Positions 25,954 to 33,442 of a stretch of DNA of 64,000 bases are shown in pieces. The position numbers and the translations under genes are program-made. Source of the stretch: Nonomuraea pusilla (GTDB taxonomy: Bacteria; Actinomycetota; Actinomycetes; Streptosporangiales; Streptosporangiaceae); assembly GCF_900109355.1 (NCBI RefSeq), contig NZ_FOBF01000008.1:124001-188000 (forward strand), in the 5' to 3' direction. Numbering within the stretch: the first letter of the stretch is position 1; the number at the start of each line of letters is the position of its first letter. The notes beneath the pieces were generated by a model that saw only the letters and a list, made by a program, of their open reading frames with translations, ran no database searches and was not told where the DNA came from.

Positions 25954-26724
25954 TCAGCGGGGGGCGGCGCCGGCGAGGCAGGAGCCGGCCAGGTCGAACC
26001 CGCCGACGTGGGCCAGGTAGCCGCCAGGCGCGAGCGGGTCGCCCAGGTAGACGCCGCCCGCCTGCCGCACCAGCAGCGCCCCCGCCGCCACGTCCCAGGG
26101 GCTGACGCTGGTGCCGTACGTCACGTCGGACCACCCGGCGGCGACGTGGGCGAGCTGCAGCGCGGCGCTGCCGGTGCGGCGCACGGAGGCGAACGACTCG
26201 ACGAGCCGCCCGAACCCGCGCAGCGCCTCCTCGCCCTCGAGGGCCAGGTCGTGCGGGCCCGGGTAGCTGGTGAGGAGCATCGCCTCGCGGTCGCGCCCGG
26301 CGCCGGCGCTGCGGATCGGGACGCCGTTGCACCAGGCGCCACCGGTGGTGGCGGTGAACTCGTCGCCGCGCACGGGGTCGTACACGACGCCCGCGAGCAC
26401 CTCGCCGCCGGCGGCCGCCGCGATGGAGACGCAGAAGAAGGGCAGGCCGGCCGCGAAGTTCGCGGTGCCGTCGATCGGGTCGACGTACCAGGTGAGGTCG
26501 CCTGAGCCGGTCGTGCCGCCCTCCTCCCCGACGATCGCCCCTGGCGCGCGGGAGGCGATCACGGCGCGGATCGTCTCCTCGGCGGCCCGGTCGTGCTCGG
26601 TCACCGGGTCGTGGAAGTCGCTCTTGGCGCGCACCTGCGGCCGGGATCTGAAGGCGTCGCGCAGGAGCGGGCCGACGGCTCTGGCCGCCTCGGCGGCCGT
26701 CTCCAGCAGGTGCGTCACGTTCAT
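25954..26724 (-). CDS. Inositol monophosphatase-family protein
   Basis: 256-residue Mg-dependent sugar-phosphate phosphatase of the IMPase/FIG superfamily. Metal-binding motifs: VGEEGG (Glu ~70), WYVDPIDGTANF (the DPIDGT signature at ~85-90) and late SPWDVAAGALLV. Activity could be inositol-1-phosphate, histidinol-phosphate or 3'-phosphoadenosine phosphate hydrolysis. ATG 26724 has GGGAGG directly abutting, and CATGCT six bases upstream, so a leaderless start is likely. Confidence 0.9.
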   Translation of the reverse strand: MNVTHLLETAAEAARAVGPLLRDAFRSRPQVRAKSDFHDPVTEHDRAAEETIRAVIASRAPGAIVGEEGGTTGSGDLTWYVDPIDGTANFAAGLPFFCVSIAAAAGGEVLAGVVYDPVRGDEFTATTGGAWCNGVPIRSAGAGRDREAMLLTSYPGPHDLALEGEEALRGFGRLVESFASVRRTGSAALQLAHVAAGWSDVTYGTSVSPWDVAAGALLVRQAGGVYLGDPLAPGGYLAHVGGFDLAGSCLAGAAPR

Positions 26725-26730
26725 CCTCCC

Positions 26731-26736
26731 AGCATG
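26731..26736 (-). promoter_or_regulatory. Weak -10 hexamer CATGCT upstream of the inositol monophosphatase-like gene
   Basis: CATGCT, spacer GGGAGG, ATG 26724. The last 15 bases, ATGCTGGGAGGATGA, are identical to those at the TetR start (21429-21443). Confidence 0.35.
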
Positions 26737-26874
26737 CCCGCTCCCCCGCGCCCCGCGGCCCCACCTGGGGTGCGACCCGCCACAGACCGGACCTCGCCCT
26801 CCCTTCGAGTCCGGACGGCGCCCAGGTGCGGACGATGACGGCTTGACCGGCGATGTCAGCATGCATGAGCAGTT

Positions 26875-26884
26875 TGTCTGGACA
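26875..26884 (+). promoter_or_regulatory. TGTC-TG-GACA operator-like site upstream of the GntR/UTRA gene
   Basis: TGTCTGGACA has perfect 4-bp arms and resembles the GTCTAGAC core recognised by HutC/DasR-type GntR proteins. It lies exactly where the -35 box should be relative to -10 TAAGCT at 26898, so autorepression is plausible. Confidence 0.45.
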
Positions 26885-26897
26885 TTCTGACCTCGGT

Positions 26898-26903
26898 TAA
26901 GCT
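26898..26903 (+). promoter_or_regulatory. -10 hexamer TAAGCT, leaderless start of the GntR/UTRA gene
   Basis: TAAGCT, spacer gatcggc (7 bases), ATG 26911. Confidence 0.5.
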
Positions 26904-26910
26904 GATCGGC

Positions 26911-27651
26911 ATGACCGCGAACCTGGCCATCGACCTCGACCGATCCAGCCCTGTGCCGCTCTACTTCCAGGTGGCCGAGCAGATCGCCGAGGCGATACGG
27001 CGCGGCGACCTCGCGCCCGGCGCGCGGCTCGACAACGAGATCCTCCTGGCCGACAAGCTCGGCCTGTCCAGGCCGACGATCCGCCAGGCCATCCAGTACC
27101 TCGTGGACAAGGGCCTGCTGGTGCGCAAGCGCGGCGTGGGCACCCAGGTGGTGCACGGCCAGGTCAAGCGCTCGGTCGAGCTGACCAGCCTCTACGACGA
27201 CCTGCGCAGAGCAGGCCAGGAGCCCGCCACCCAGGTGATCGCGCTCGAACCCCGGCCCGTCGAGGACGACATCGCCGCCATCCTCGGCGTCGAGGCCGGC
27301 GCCGAGGTGCTCTACCTCGAACGCCTGCGCTTCGCCGCCGGCGAGCCGCTCGCCGTGCTGCACAACTGGCTGCCGCTCGGCCTGGCCCAGCTCGCCGCTT
27401 CCGACCTGGAGGCGCGCGGCCTGTACGAGCTGCTGCGCGCGGCCGGGGTGCGGCTGCGCGTGGCCAACCAGCGCATCGGCGCGCGCGCCGCCACCCAGGC
27501 CGAGGCCAAGCTCCTGGACGAGCGCCGCGGCGCGCCCCTGCTCACGATGATCCGCACCACGTACGACGACCAGGGCAGAGCCGTCGAGCACGGCTCACAC
27601 GTCTACCGGGCCTCGCACTACTCCCTCGAGGTCACGCTCATCGAGCGCTAA
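26911..27651 (+). CDS. GntR-family regulator, UTRA (HutC) subfamily
   Basis: 246-residue regulator. The N-terminal winged helix (residues ~10-78; PLYFQVAEQIAEAIRRGDLAPG, then LGLSRPTIRQAIQYL) is followed by a UTRA small-molecule domain (residues ~95-240; VLYLERLRFAAGEPLAVLH, then TMIRTTYDDQGRAVEHG). HutC-type members sense histidine metabolites, amino sugars or sugar phosphates. The two upstream elements (operator-like site overlapping -35, leaderless -10) suggest autoregulation. Its last 57 bases overlap the convergent DedA gene. Confidence 0.92.
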   Translation: MTANLAIDLDRSSPVPLYFQVAEQIAEAIRRGDLAPGARLDNEILLADKLGLSRPTIRQAIQYLVDKGLLVRKRGVGTQVVHGQVKRSVELTSLYDDLRRAGQEPATQVIALEPRPVEDDIAAILGVEAGAEVLYLERLRFAAGEPLAVLHNWLPLGLAQLAASDLEARGLYELLRAAGVRLRVANQRIGARAATQAEAKLLDERRGAPLLTMIRTTYDDQGRAVEHGSHVYRASHYSLEVTLIER

Positions 27652-28242
27652 GGCCGCCCGCCGTTTGAGGTAGAGGGTGGTGCCGATGCCGAACAGCACC
27701 GCCACCACCAGGCCCACCCACGAGAAGCCCTTGAGCCACTTCTCGGCCACCAGCCCGAGGTAGAAGACCACCGCGGTGGTGCCGCCCGCCCAGACGATGC
27801 CGCCGAGCACGTTGGCGACGACGAACTTCCAGTACGGCATGCGCAGCGCCCCGGCGAGCGGCCCGGCGAGGATGCGCAGCAGCGCGATGAACCGGCCCAC
27901 GAAGACCGCCCACATGCCGAACCGCTGGAAGTACGCCTCGGCCTTGGCCACGTGCCTGTCGCCGAAGTGTTTGGGGAAGCGGCGGCCGAGCCTGGTGAAC
28001 AGGGGCCGTCCGCCCTTGCGGCCGATGGCGTAGCCGGCGGAGTCGCCGACGATGGCGCCCGCGCTCGCGCACACCCCGACCCAGACGGGGCTGACCACGC
28101 CCTTCGCCGACAGGATCGCGGCGCTGACCAGGACGATCTCGCCCGGGAGCGGGATGCCCAGGCTCTCGAAGCCGATCACGAGGGCGACGGCCACGTAGAG
28201 CCAGCCCGGCGGAACGGCCTGCAGCCACTCGTCGATGTGCAC
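27595..28242 (-). CDS. DedA-family membrane protein (VTT domain)
   Basis: 215-residue integral membrane protein of the DedA/SNARE-associated (VTT) family, associated with lipid-carrier (undecaprenyl phosphate) or phospholipid recycling. Four to five hydrophobic segments; family core GIPLPGEIVLVSAA near residue 30, AGAIVGDSAGYAIGRKGG near 63, and FVGRFIALLRILAGPLAGALRMP at ~115-137. Start GTG 28242 follows TAAGGT by six bases (leaderless). The C terminus is encoded in the antisense of the GntR/UTRA 3' end. Confidence 0.92.
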   Translation of the reverse strand: MHIDEWLQAVPPGWLYVAVALVIGFESLGIPLPGEIVLVSAAILSAKGVVSPVWVGVCASAGAIVGDSAGYAIGRKGGRPLFTRLGRRFPKHFGDRHVAKAEAYFQRFGMWAVFVGRFIALLRILAGPLAGALRMPYWKFVVANVLGGIVWAGGTTAVVFYLGLVAEKWLKGFSWVGLVVAVLFGIGTTLYLKRRAALALDERDLEGVVRGPVDV

Positions 28243-28248
28243 GCCGTA

Positions 28249-28254
28249 ACCTTA
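28249..28254 (-). promoter_or_regulatory. -10 hexamer TAAGGT, leaderless start of the DedA gene
   Basis: TAAGGT, spacer TACGGC (6 bases), GTG 28242. Confidence 0.5.
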
Positions 28255-28539
28255 ACCCCGCCCCGGAGGCGCCCCGGCCCAGCGCCAGGCCGGCACGGCC
28301 GAGGGCAGCAGCACCGACGTGAGGATCGCGCCGCCGATGAGCGGCTCCCAGGCTACGCGCACCACGCCGCCGTCGATCACGGCCGCGACGAACAGCAGGC
28401 CGAGCAGGAGGCCGAGCAGCGGGTGGACGACGCGCAGCGCCTCGCCCCGCCCGAACCGCTCGCGCTCGTCCAGCGCGTCCTCGGACGCCTCGGACATCAG
28501 GCGGGTGGCGCGGCGCAGGCGCCCGGCGGGAGTGCTCAT
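28252..28539 (-). CDS. Small membrane protein co-encoded with an XRE regulator
   Basis: 95-residue protein of unknown function. The N-terminal ~38 residues are charged and likely helical (EASEDALDERERFGRGEAL), then two hydrophobic segments (residues ~39-60, LLGLLLGLLFVAAVIDGGVV, and ~66-82). Start ATG 28539 overlaps the XRE stop by one base (TGATG), so the pair is translationally coupled. Pairing of a small XRE repressor with a small membrane protein is a frequent module whose function is mostly undefined. Confidence 0.75.
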   Translation of the reverse strand: MSTPAGRLRRATRLMSEASEDALDERERFGRGEALRVVHPLLGLLLGLLFVAAVIDGGVVRVAWEPLIGGAILTSVLLPSAVPAWRWAGAPPGRG

Positions 28540-28796
28540 CAGATACCTCCGTAGAGCTGCTGCGACATGGGCTCGAACGGGCGCCTGGAGAAGACCGCCT
28601 CCACCGGCAGGCCGAAGAACTCGCTGATCCGCAACGCCAGGTCGAGCGACGGCCCGTAGTCGCCGCGTTCGAGGAACCCGACCGTCTGCGGGTTGACCCC
28701 GACGGCCGCTGCGAGCTCGGCCCGTGACACCCCCCGCTCCGCGCGGAGCACCGCGATCCTGTTGTGGAGTTCAGATCTCCGGTCTTTGCTTACCAC
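28539..28796 (-). CDS. XRE/Cro-type helix-turn-helix regulator
   Basis: 85-residue compact DNA-binding protein: RIAVLRAERGVSRAELAAAVGVNPQTVGFLERGDYGPSLDLALRISEFFGLPVEAVF-like HTH_3 fold covers almost the whole chain (I quote it as three segments: ERGVSRAELAAAVGVN, QTVGFLERG, LALRISEFFGLP). Such YgzD-type repressors usually act as dimers. Start GTG 28796 is inferred; the frame extends to a TTG at 28820, inside a palindrome. The 20-bp palindrome at 28804-28823 is adjacent and is the natural autoregulatory site. Confidence 0.85.
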   Translation of the reverse strand: MVSKDRRSELHNRIAVLRAERGVSRAELAAAVGVNPQTVGFLERGDYGPSLDLALRISEFFGLPVEAVFSRRPFEPMSQQLYGGI

Positions 28797-28803
28797 ACGC
28801 TGA

Positions 28804-28823
28804 TCGTTGCGTATACACAACGA
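28804..28823. promoter_or_regulatory. 20-bp palindrome upstream of the XRE gene, probable operator
   Basis: tcgttgcgtatacacaacga: symmetric except for one pair (positions 7/14). It contains GTATAC, lies 8 bases upstream of the XRE start and would overlap its promoter. Confidence 0.55.
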
Positions 28824-29064
28824 CTTGTAAAGAGCCGCAACGCTTCTTTGCGAGTCTCCCCGGCCCTTGCCGGGATGGTGGTCAGCAGGGTTTCTCCCGC
28901 CCCGCCCATGAGGGTTCCTTCTCCCGGCCCCGACCTGGGGACCTGTACACTCCTTTCCGAAAGCAGGCAGTCGCTCACAGTCACGAGCATGGTCCGGGTG
29001 TGCCCCAGAGCGTCCCCGCAGTCGGCAGTACGTTCCCGGTCCTCAAGACAGCGGGGAGCCGTGT

Positions 29065-29397
29065 ATGGATCCACTCCACCTGACGACGAGCCGCCACGAG
29101 GGCACCCTCACGGTCACGGTGTCCGGCGAGCTCGACATCGCCACCACCGAGCCGCTGCGCGCCCTCCTGCTGGAGCTGCTGGACGAGGCGCGCGCCGAAC
29201 CCGAGCCCGACGCGGCGGTCGTCGTCGAGGTGAGCGGCCTTTCCTTCGTCGACGCGGCCGGGCTCGGCGTCCTGGTCCACGCCCACAACCGGGCGAGCGG
29301 CCAGCGCACGCCGCTGCTCGTCGCCGGCGTCCCGCCGTCCATGCAGCGCCTGCTCAAGATCACCGGCCTGGACGCCCACCTCGTCACCGTGGCCTGA
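29065..29397 (+). CDS. STAS-domain protein (anti-anti-sigma factor type)
   Basis: 110-residue single STAS domain, the fold of SpoIIAA/RsbV antagonists that free a sigma factor by binding its anti-sigma kinase. Strand-helix pattern: GTLTVTVSGELDIATTEPLR, then VVVEVSGLSFVDAAGLGVLV, the region where SpoIIAA has Asp-Ser-Ser-Gly. Here both serines are Ala (DAAGLG), so the standard phosphorylation site is absent. Start ATG 29065 with ggggag upstream. No anti-sigma kinase or sigma gene is adjacent. Confidence 0.88.
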   Translation: MDPLHLTTSRHEGTLTVTVSGELDIATTEPLRALLLELLDEARAEPEPDAAVVVEVSGLSFVDAAGLGVLVHAHNRASGQRTPLLVAGVPPSMQRLLKITGLDAHLVTVA

Positions 29398-29545
29398 CCG
29401 GCCGGGCGCGTACACCAAGATCTTCCCTGCGACGGGTCTGCACTTGCCAGGAGGACGCGTGTCGCCCGCCGGTGCGGGACGCCGCCGGGCGAGCATTCCG
29501 CTCGCACGAAGGCAGTCTTCTGCCCGACGAGAGGAACGAACGCAC

Positions 29546-31117
29546 ATGAGGCACATCCCACGGATGTGTTACCCGGTCGCCGTCCTGGCCGCGGCCGCGG
29601 CGTCACTGGCCCTGCCCGGCACGGCACCGGCCGAGGCCGCCCCGGCGGCGGCACCGGCGGCGGCCCGCACGGCACTGCGCGCCCCCGACCCCGCCACCTG
29701 CCCCGAGCAGGTGTCCCTGCTGAACGGCGGCTTCGAGCAGCCCGCCATCAGAGGCACCTGGAGCATGTTCCCCGACGCCTCCCGCCCCGGCGTGCCGAAC
29801 AGCGTGCCCGGCTGGACGACCAGCGCCACCGACCACGTCATCGAGCTGTGGAACAGCCCGCCGAACCCCACCAACACCCCGCCCGCCGAGGGCAGGCAGC
29901 TCGCCGAGCTGAACGCGAACCAGGTCTCCACCCTCTTCCAGGACCGCCCGACGACGCCCGGCCAGACGCTGTACTGGCGGCTCGCCCACCGGGGCAGGGC
30001 AGGCGTCGACACGATGGCCCTGGACATCGGCGCCCCCGGCGCGCCGGTGCAGCAGGCCACCATGTCCGACGGCACGGCCCGGTGGGGCGTCTACTCCGGG
30101 ACGTACACGGTGCCGGCCGGGCAGACCGTCACCAGGTTCGCCTTCCGCTCCGTCTCGGCGGCCGGCGGCAACCGCGCCATCGGCAACCTCCTGGACGACA
30201 TCTTCTTCGGCACCCCGCCGTGCGTGATCGTCACCAAGTCCGCCGCCCCCAAGGGCCCGGTGAACGTGGGTGACGAGATCACGTACCGGCTGACCGCGGT
30301 CAACGGGGGCGGCGGGCCGGCCGAGAACGTGCGGCTCACCGACGCCGTCCCCGCCGGCACCACGTACGTGCCCGGCTCGATGAAGGTCGTGGACGGCCCC
30401 AACAACGGCCCCAAGACCGACGCGGCCGACGACGACCAGGCCGCCTTCGACCCGGCGACCGGCACCGTCTCCTTCGGTCTCGGCGAGGGCGCCGGCGGCG
30501 CGCAGGCGGGCCGGCTGGCCAGCACGAGCAGCCTGCCGGACGGCACCACCGTCGAGTTCAAGGTCAAGGTGGGCAGGGCCGCCGCCGGCGGGAAGGTCAC
30601 CAACCGCGCCTCCGTCGGGTACGAGAACCGGCTCGGCGCGGAGCCCCAGGCGCTCACCTCCAGCAGCGGCGACGCCGTCACCGACGTCAACCCGGCGGTG
30701 GACCTCGCCGTGGTCAAGTCGGCCGACAAGACCAGGGTCACCGTGGGCGAGACCGTCACCTACCGGGTGGCCGTCAGCAACGGCGGGCCCAACGACGCCA
30801 CCGGCGTGACCGTCAAGGACGCGCTGCCCGCGCAGCTCCGTTTCGTCTCCGCGACGGCCTCCAAGGGCTCGTACGCGGCCGGGGACGGCGCGTGGACGGT
30901 GGGCACGCTGCCGAACGGCGCCACGGCGGTGCTGACGATCCGCGCCAAGGCCGTCGCGGTCGGCGACACGACGAACACGGCCACGGCGGGCGGCAACGAG
31001 CTCGACCTCGACCCGTCCAACGACGGCGACGGCGTCAAGGTCTGCGTCGACCCCGAGCCCTTCTGCCCGTACTGCACACCGGACAAGGGCCCCCGCCCGC
31101 GCCCCGCGACCCCCTGA
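29546..31117 (+). CDS. Secreted protein with DUF11 (CARDB-like) repeats
   Basis: 523-residue exported protein. Signal peptide (residues ~1-35), then a lectin-like/DUF642-like N-terminal domain with NGGFEQP and VPGWTTSATDHVIELWN, then two DUF11 beta-sandwich repeats (VTKSAAPKGPVNVGDEITY and AVVKSADKTRVTVGETVTY), ending in a Cys-rich tail (CVDPEPFCPYCTPDKG). There is no LPXTG signal, unlike the relative at 16748-18415, so it is probably released or non-covalently held. ATG 29546 is preceded by gagagga. Adhesive or structural role is an inference. Confidence 0.85.
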   Translation: MRHIPRMCYPVAVLAAAAASLALPGTAPAEAAPAAAPAAARTALRAPDPATCPEQVSLLNGGFEQPAIRGTWSMFPDASRPGVPNSVPGWTTSATDHVIELWNSPPNPTNTPPAEGRQLAELNANQVSTLFQDRPTTPGQTLYWRLAHRGRAGVDTMALDIGAPGAPVQQATMSDGTARWGVYSGTYTVPAGQTVTRFAFRSVSAAGGNRAIGNLLDDIFFGTPPCVIVTKSAAPKGPVNVGDEITYRLTAVNGGGGPAENVRLTDAVPAGTTYVPGSMKVVDGPNNGPKTDAADDDQAAFDPATGTVSFGLGEGAGGAQAGRLASTSSLPDGTTVEFKVKVGRAAAGGKVTNRASVGYENRLGAEPQALTSSSGDAVTDVNPAVDLAVVKSADKTRVTVGETVTYRVAVSNGGPNDATGVTVKDALPAQLRFVSATASKGSYAAGDGAWTVGTLPNGATAVLTIRAKAVAVGDTTNTATAGGNELDLDPSNDGDGVKVCVDPEPFCPYCTPDKGPRPRPATP

Positions 31118-31271
31118 CCCACACCCCGGCCCGGCCGACGAACGACCGGGCCGGACGCACCGAACGGCCCGGCCCGATCCGGCGGGGCCACAGCCCAGCC
31201 TCACCCAAGCCCGGCCGATCCAGGCCCGCTCGGGCCCGGCCGGGCGCGGTGTGCAGGATCGCACCACCAAT

Positions 31272-31310
31272 ACGGCGCCCCGTCACGAGAGCCTCGCGAC
31301 GGGGCGCCGT
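31272..31310 (+). terminator. Strong hairpin downstream of the DUF11 gene
   Basis: Perfect 13-bp stem (31272-31284 with 31298-31310; arms acggcgccccgtc / gacggggcgccgt), 13-base loop. No T-run follows. 155 bases after the stop of the DUF11 gene. Confidence 0.6.
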
Positions 31311-31323
31311 CGTGCCGTCGGGG

Positions 31324-31372
31324 GGCCGGCGATCCGGGGGGCCGGCGATCCGGGGGGCCGGCGATCCGGCGA
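31324..31372. repeat. 16-bp tandem repeat, three copies
   Basis: Unit ggccggcgatccgggg repeated three times, with a partial fourth copy ending near 31372. Confidence 0.85.
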
Positions 31373-31533
31373 GGTCCGGCCCAGCCGCGCCAGCCCCGCC
31401 GATCCAGGCCCGGCCCGGGTGTGCGGGGCGGTGTTCTCCGGCGTCCCGGGTATCAGGGTCGGCGGGATTGGGCCGACGGCAGCCGCCGGTTTTACACCGA
31501 AATTTCACCCCACGCCGGTATATCTCTGACCGG

Positions 31534-31539
31534 TAGGTT
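31534..31539 (+). promoter_or_regulatory. -10 hexamer TAGGTT, leaderless start of the RNB gene
   Basis: TAGGTT, spacer gtgggac (7 bases), GTG 31547. Confidence 0.5.
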
Positions 31540-31546
31540 GTGGGAC

Positions 31547-32965
31547 GTGTCGATGATTCAGGTCCCCGCGGCGATGCCCACCAGGCTCGAGGACGGTTTC
31601 GAGCGGATCCGGCGGGAGCTGAGGCTCCCCGACGGCTTCCCCAAGCCCGTGCTCGACGAGGCCGCGTGGGTCGCGCAGGTGCCCAGACTGGCCGGCGAGG
31701 ACATGACCGACGTCCCGTTCGTCACCATCGACCCGCCCGGCTCGATGGACCTCGACCAGGCCGTCCACCTGGAGCGGCTGCGCGGCGGCTACCGCGTCTG
31801 GTACGCCATCGCCGACGTCGGCGCCTTCGTGCGTCCCGGCGGCGTCATCGACGCCGAGGCCCGCACCCGGGGCGAGACCGTCTACTTCCCCGCGGGCAAG
31901 GTCCCGCTGCACCCCAAGGTGCTGTCGGAGAGCGCCGCCAGCCTGCTGCCCGGCGCCGAGCGCCCCGCCGCCGTCTGGCGCATCGACCTGGACGCCGACG
32001 GCCGCACCGTCGGCGCCGACGTGCAGCGCGCCCTCGTACGCAGCCGCGAACGCCTCGACTACGCCTACGTCCAGGCCGCCGTCGACACCGGCACCGCCGA
32101 CGGGACGCTCGGCCTGCTGGCCGAGATCGGCCGCCTGCGGCTGGAGCTGGAGCGCGAGCGCGGCGGTGTCACCCTCCCCACCCCCGAGCAGGAGGTCGTG
32201 ACGGACGACGGCGGCTACCGGCTGGAGTTCAGGCTGCCGCTGCCCGCCGAGGCGTGGAACGCGCAGATCTCGCTGCTGACCGGCATGGCGGCGGCGTCCA
32301 TGATGCTGGACGCCGAGATCGGCGTGCTTCGGGTGCTGCCCGAGCCGAGACAGGAGGACCTGGCGAAGGTGCGCAGGGTGGCGCGGGCGCTCGACGTGCC
32401 GTGGCCCGACGGTGTGGCCTACGGCGAGGTCGTCCACGGGCTGGACCCGGAGAACCCGCGGCAGGCGGCGTTCCTGCACGAGTCGAAGGTGCTGCTGCGC
32501 GGCGCCGGGTACGTGGCGTTCAACGGCGCGCCGCCGAAGCTGGCCGAGCACGCGGCGGTGGCCGCGCCGTACACGCACGTGACGGCGCCGCTGCGGCGGC
32601 TGGTGGACCGGTACGCGACCGAGGTGTGCCTCGCGGTCGCGGCGGGCGAGCCGGTGCCGTCGGACGTCGGGGCGGCGCTGGAGGCGCTGCCGGAGATCAT
32701 GGCGGGCACGGGCCGCAGGGCCTCGGCCGTGGACCGCGCGTCCGTGGACCTGGTGGAGGCGTTCCTGCTGCGGGACAAGGTCGGGCAGGCGTTCGACGCG
32801 GTCGTGATCGACGTGGACGGGCAGCGGGGCGGCGGCCAGGTCCAGCTCGTGGACCCCGCCGTGATCGCCAGGTGCGACGGCGACCTGCCGCTGGGCGAGC
32901 AGGTGACGGTGCGGCTGACACGCGCCGACCCGGCGACGCGCGAGGTCCGCTTCACCCTGGCCTGA
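31547..32965 (+). CDS. RNB-domain ribonuclease (RNase II/R family)
   Basis: 472-residue 3'-to-5' exoribonuclease catalytic domain. The signature FVTIDPPGSMDLDQAVHLE with its three acidic metal ligands (Asp-x5-Asp-x-Asp pattern) is at about residues 62-80, followed by WYAIADVGAFV and SLLPGAERPAAVW. The protein consists essentially of the RNB domain; the cold-shock and S1 domains of RNase R are missing, as in the short actinobacterial form. GTG 31547 fits the leaderless spacing. Confidence 0.9.
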   Translation: MSMIQVPAAMPTRLEDGFERIRRELRLPDGFPKPVLDEAAWVAQVPRLAGEDMTDVPFVTIDPPGSMDLDQAVHLERLRGGYRVWYAIADVGAFVRPGGVIDAEARTRGETVYFPAGKVPLHPKVLSESAASLLPGAERPAAVWRIDLDADGRTVGADVQRALVRSRERLDYAYVQAAVDTGTADGTLGLLAEIGRLRLELERERGGVTLPTPEQEVVTDDGGYRLEFRLPLPAEAWNAQISLLTGMAAASMMLDAEIGVLRVLPEPRQEDLAKVRRVARALDVPWPDGVAYGEVVHGLDPENPRQAAFLHESKVLLRGAGYVAFNGAPPKLAEHAAVAAPYTHVTAPLRRLVDRYATEVCLAVAAGEPVPSDVGAALEALPEIMAGTGRRASAVDRASVDLVEAFLLRDKVGQAFDAVVIDVDGQRGGGQVQLVDPAVIARCDGDLPLGEQVTVRLTRADPATREVRFTLA

Positions 32966-33006
32966 CCAGGCCGGGGGCGGAAGGGGTGGACGAGCGGGGC
33001 GGCCGT

Positions 33007-33035
33007 CCGCGAGCCCCGGGAGGCGCGGCTCGCGG
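33007..33035 (+). terminator. Hairpin between convergent RNB and small membrane protein genes
   Basis: Nine-bp perfect stem (33007-33015 / 33027-33035; ccgcgagcc / ggctcgcgg) with an 11-base loop, 42 bases after the RNB stop. Confidence 0.5.
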
Positions 33036-33098
33036 GCGGCGGCGAAGGGGTGCGCGGAAGGGGTCCGGAGAGACGTGACGGACCCGGGGAGGAGACGT

Positions 33099-33269
33099 TC
33101 AGCGCTTGAGCGGGCTCCAGGACGCGCCGAGGCCCATCAGGTGGAGGGCGACGCAGAGCAGCCCGGCGGTGGTGAGCGTGCCCACGGTGACGACGCCGCC
33201 GAGCGCGACGCCGGCGATGTCGAAGACGAGGGCGAGCAGGAAGAGCACGGCGGCGATCAGGGCGAACAT
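33099..33269 (-). CDS. Small two-segment membrane protein, 56 residues
   Basis: Short gene with GGAGGT five bases upstream of ATG 33269 and TGA at 33099. The protein has two hydrophobic stretches (MFALIAAVLFLLALVF, and TTAGLLCVALHLMGL) joined by GVALGGVVTVG, and a C-terminal WSPLKR. Length and composition fit the many small actinobacterial membrane proteins of unknown function. No family recognised. It converges with the RNB gene. Confidence 0.75.
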   Translation of the reverse strand: MFALIAAVLFLLALVFDIAGVALGGVVTVGTLTTAGLLCVALHLMGLGASWSPLKR

Positions 33270-33442
33270 GGTCAACCTCCAGGAGGGCCGGCCGGACGTC
33301 GGGATCCGCGGGGGTGGGCCTCAGCGGCTGCGTCCTGGGATGCGGATGTGTACGACATCGGGATATCCCCGCCGATCAACCGGGAAACTGCCCTGAAGGT
33401 GACGTTACGTGTACAGGTGACGACAGTACCTTGACCGGGCGG

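Larger units (their letters stand above)
31118..31546. other. 429-bp gap between the DUF11 and RNB genes: hairpin, tandem repeat, promoter
   Basis: GC-rich DNA without a credible gene. It holds a 13-bp perfect hairpin (31272-31310), a 16-bp tandem repeat (31324-31372) and, at the right end, a locally AT-richer promoter stretch with -10 TAGGTT. Nothing else recognisable was seen. Confidence 0.7.

Noticed and set aside
26718-26740. GGGAGG as an ordinary ribosome site for the inositol monophosphatase-like gene
   Set aside because: It directly abuts the ATG; the leaderless reading fits better, though the -10 is off by one base.
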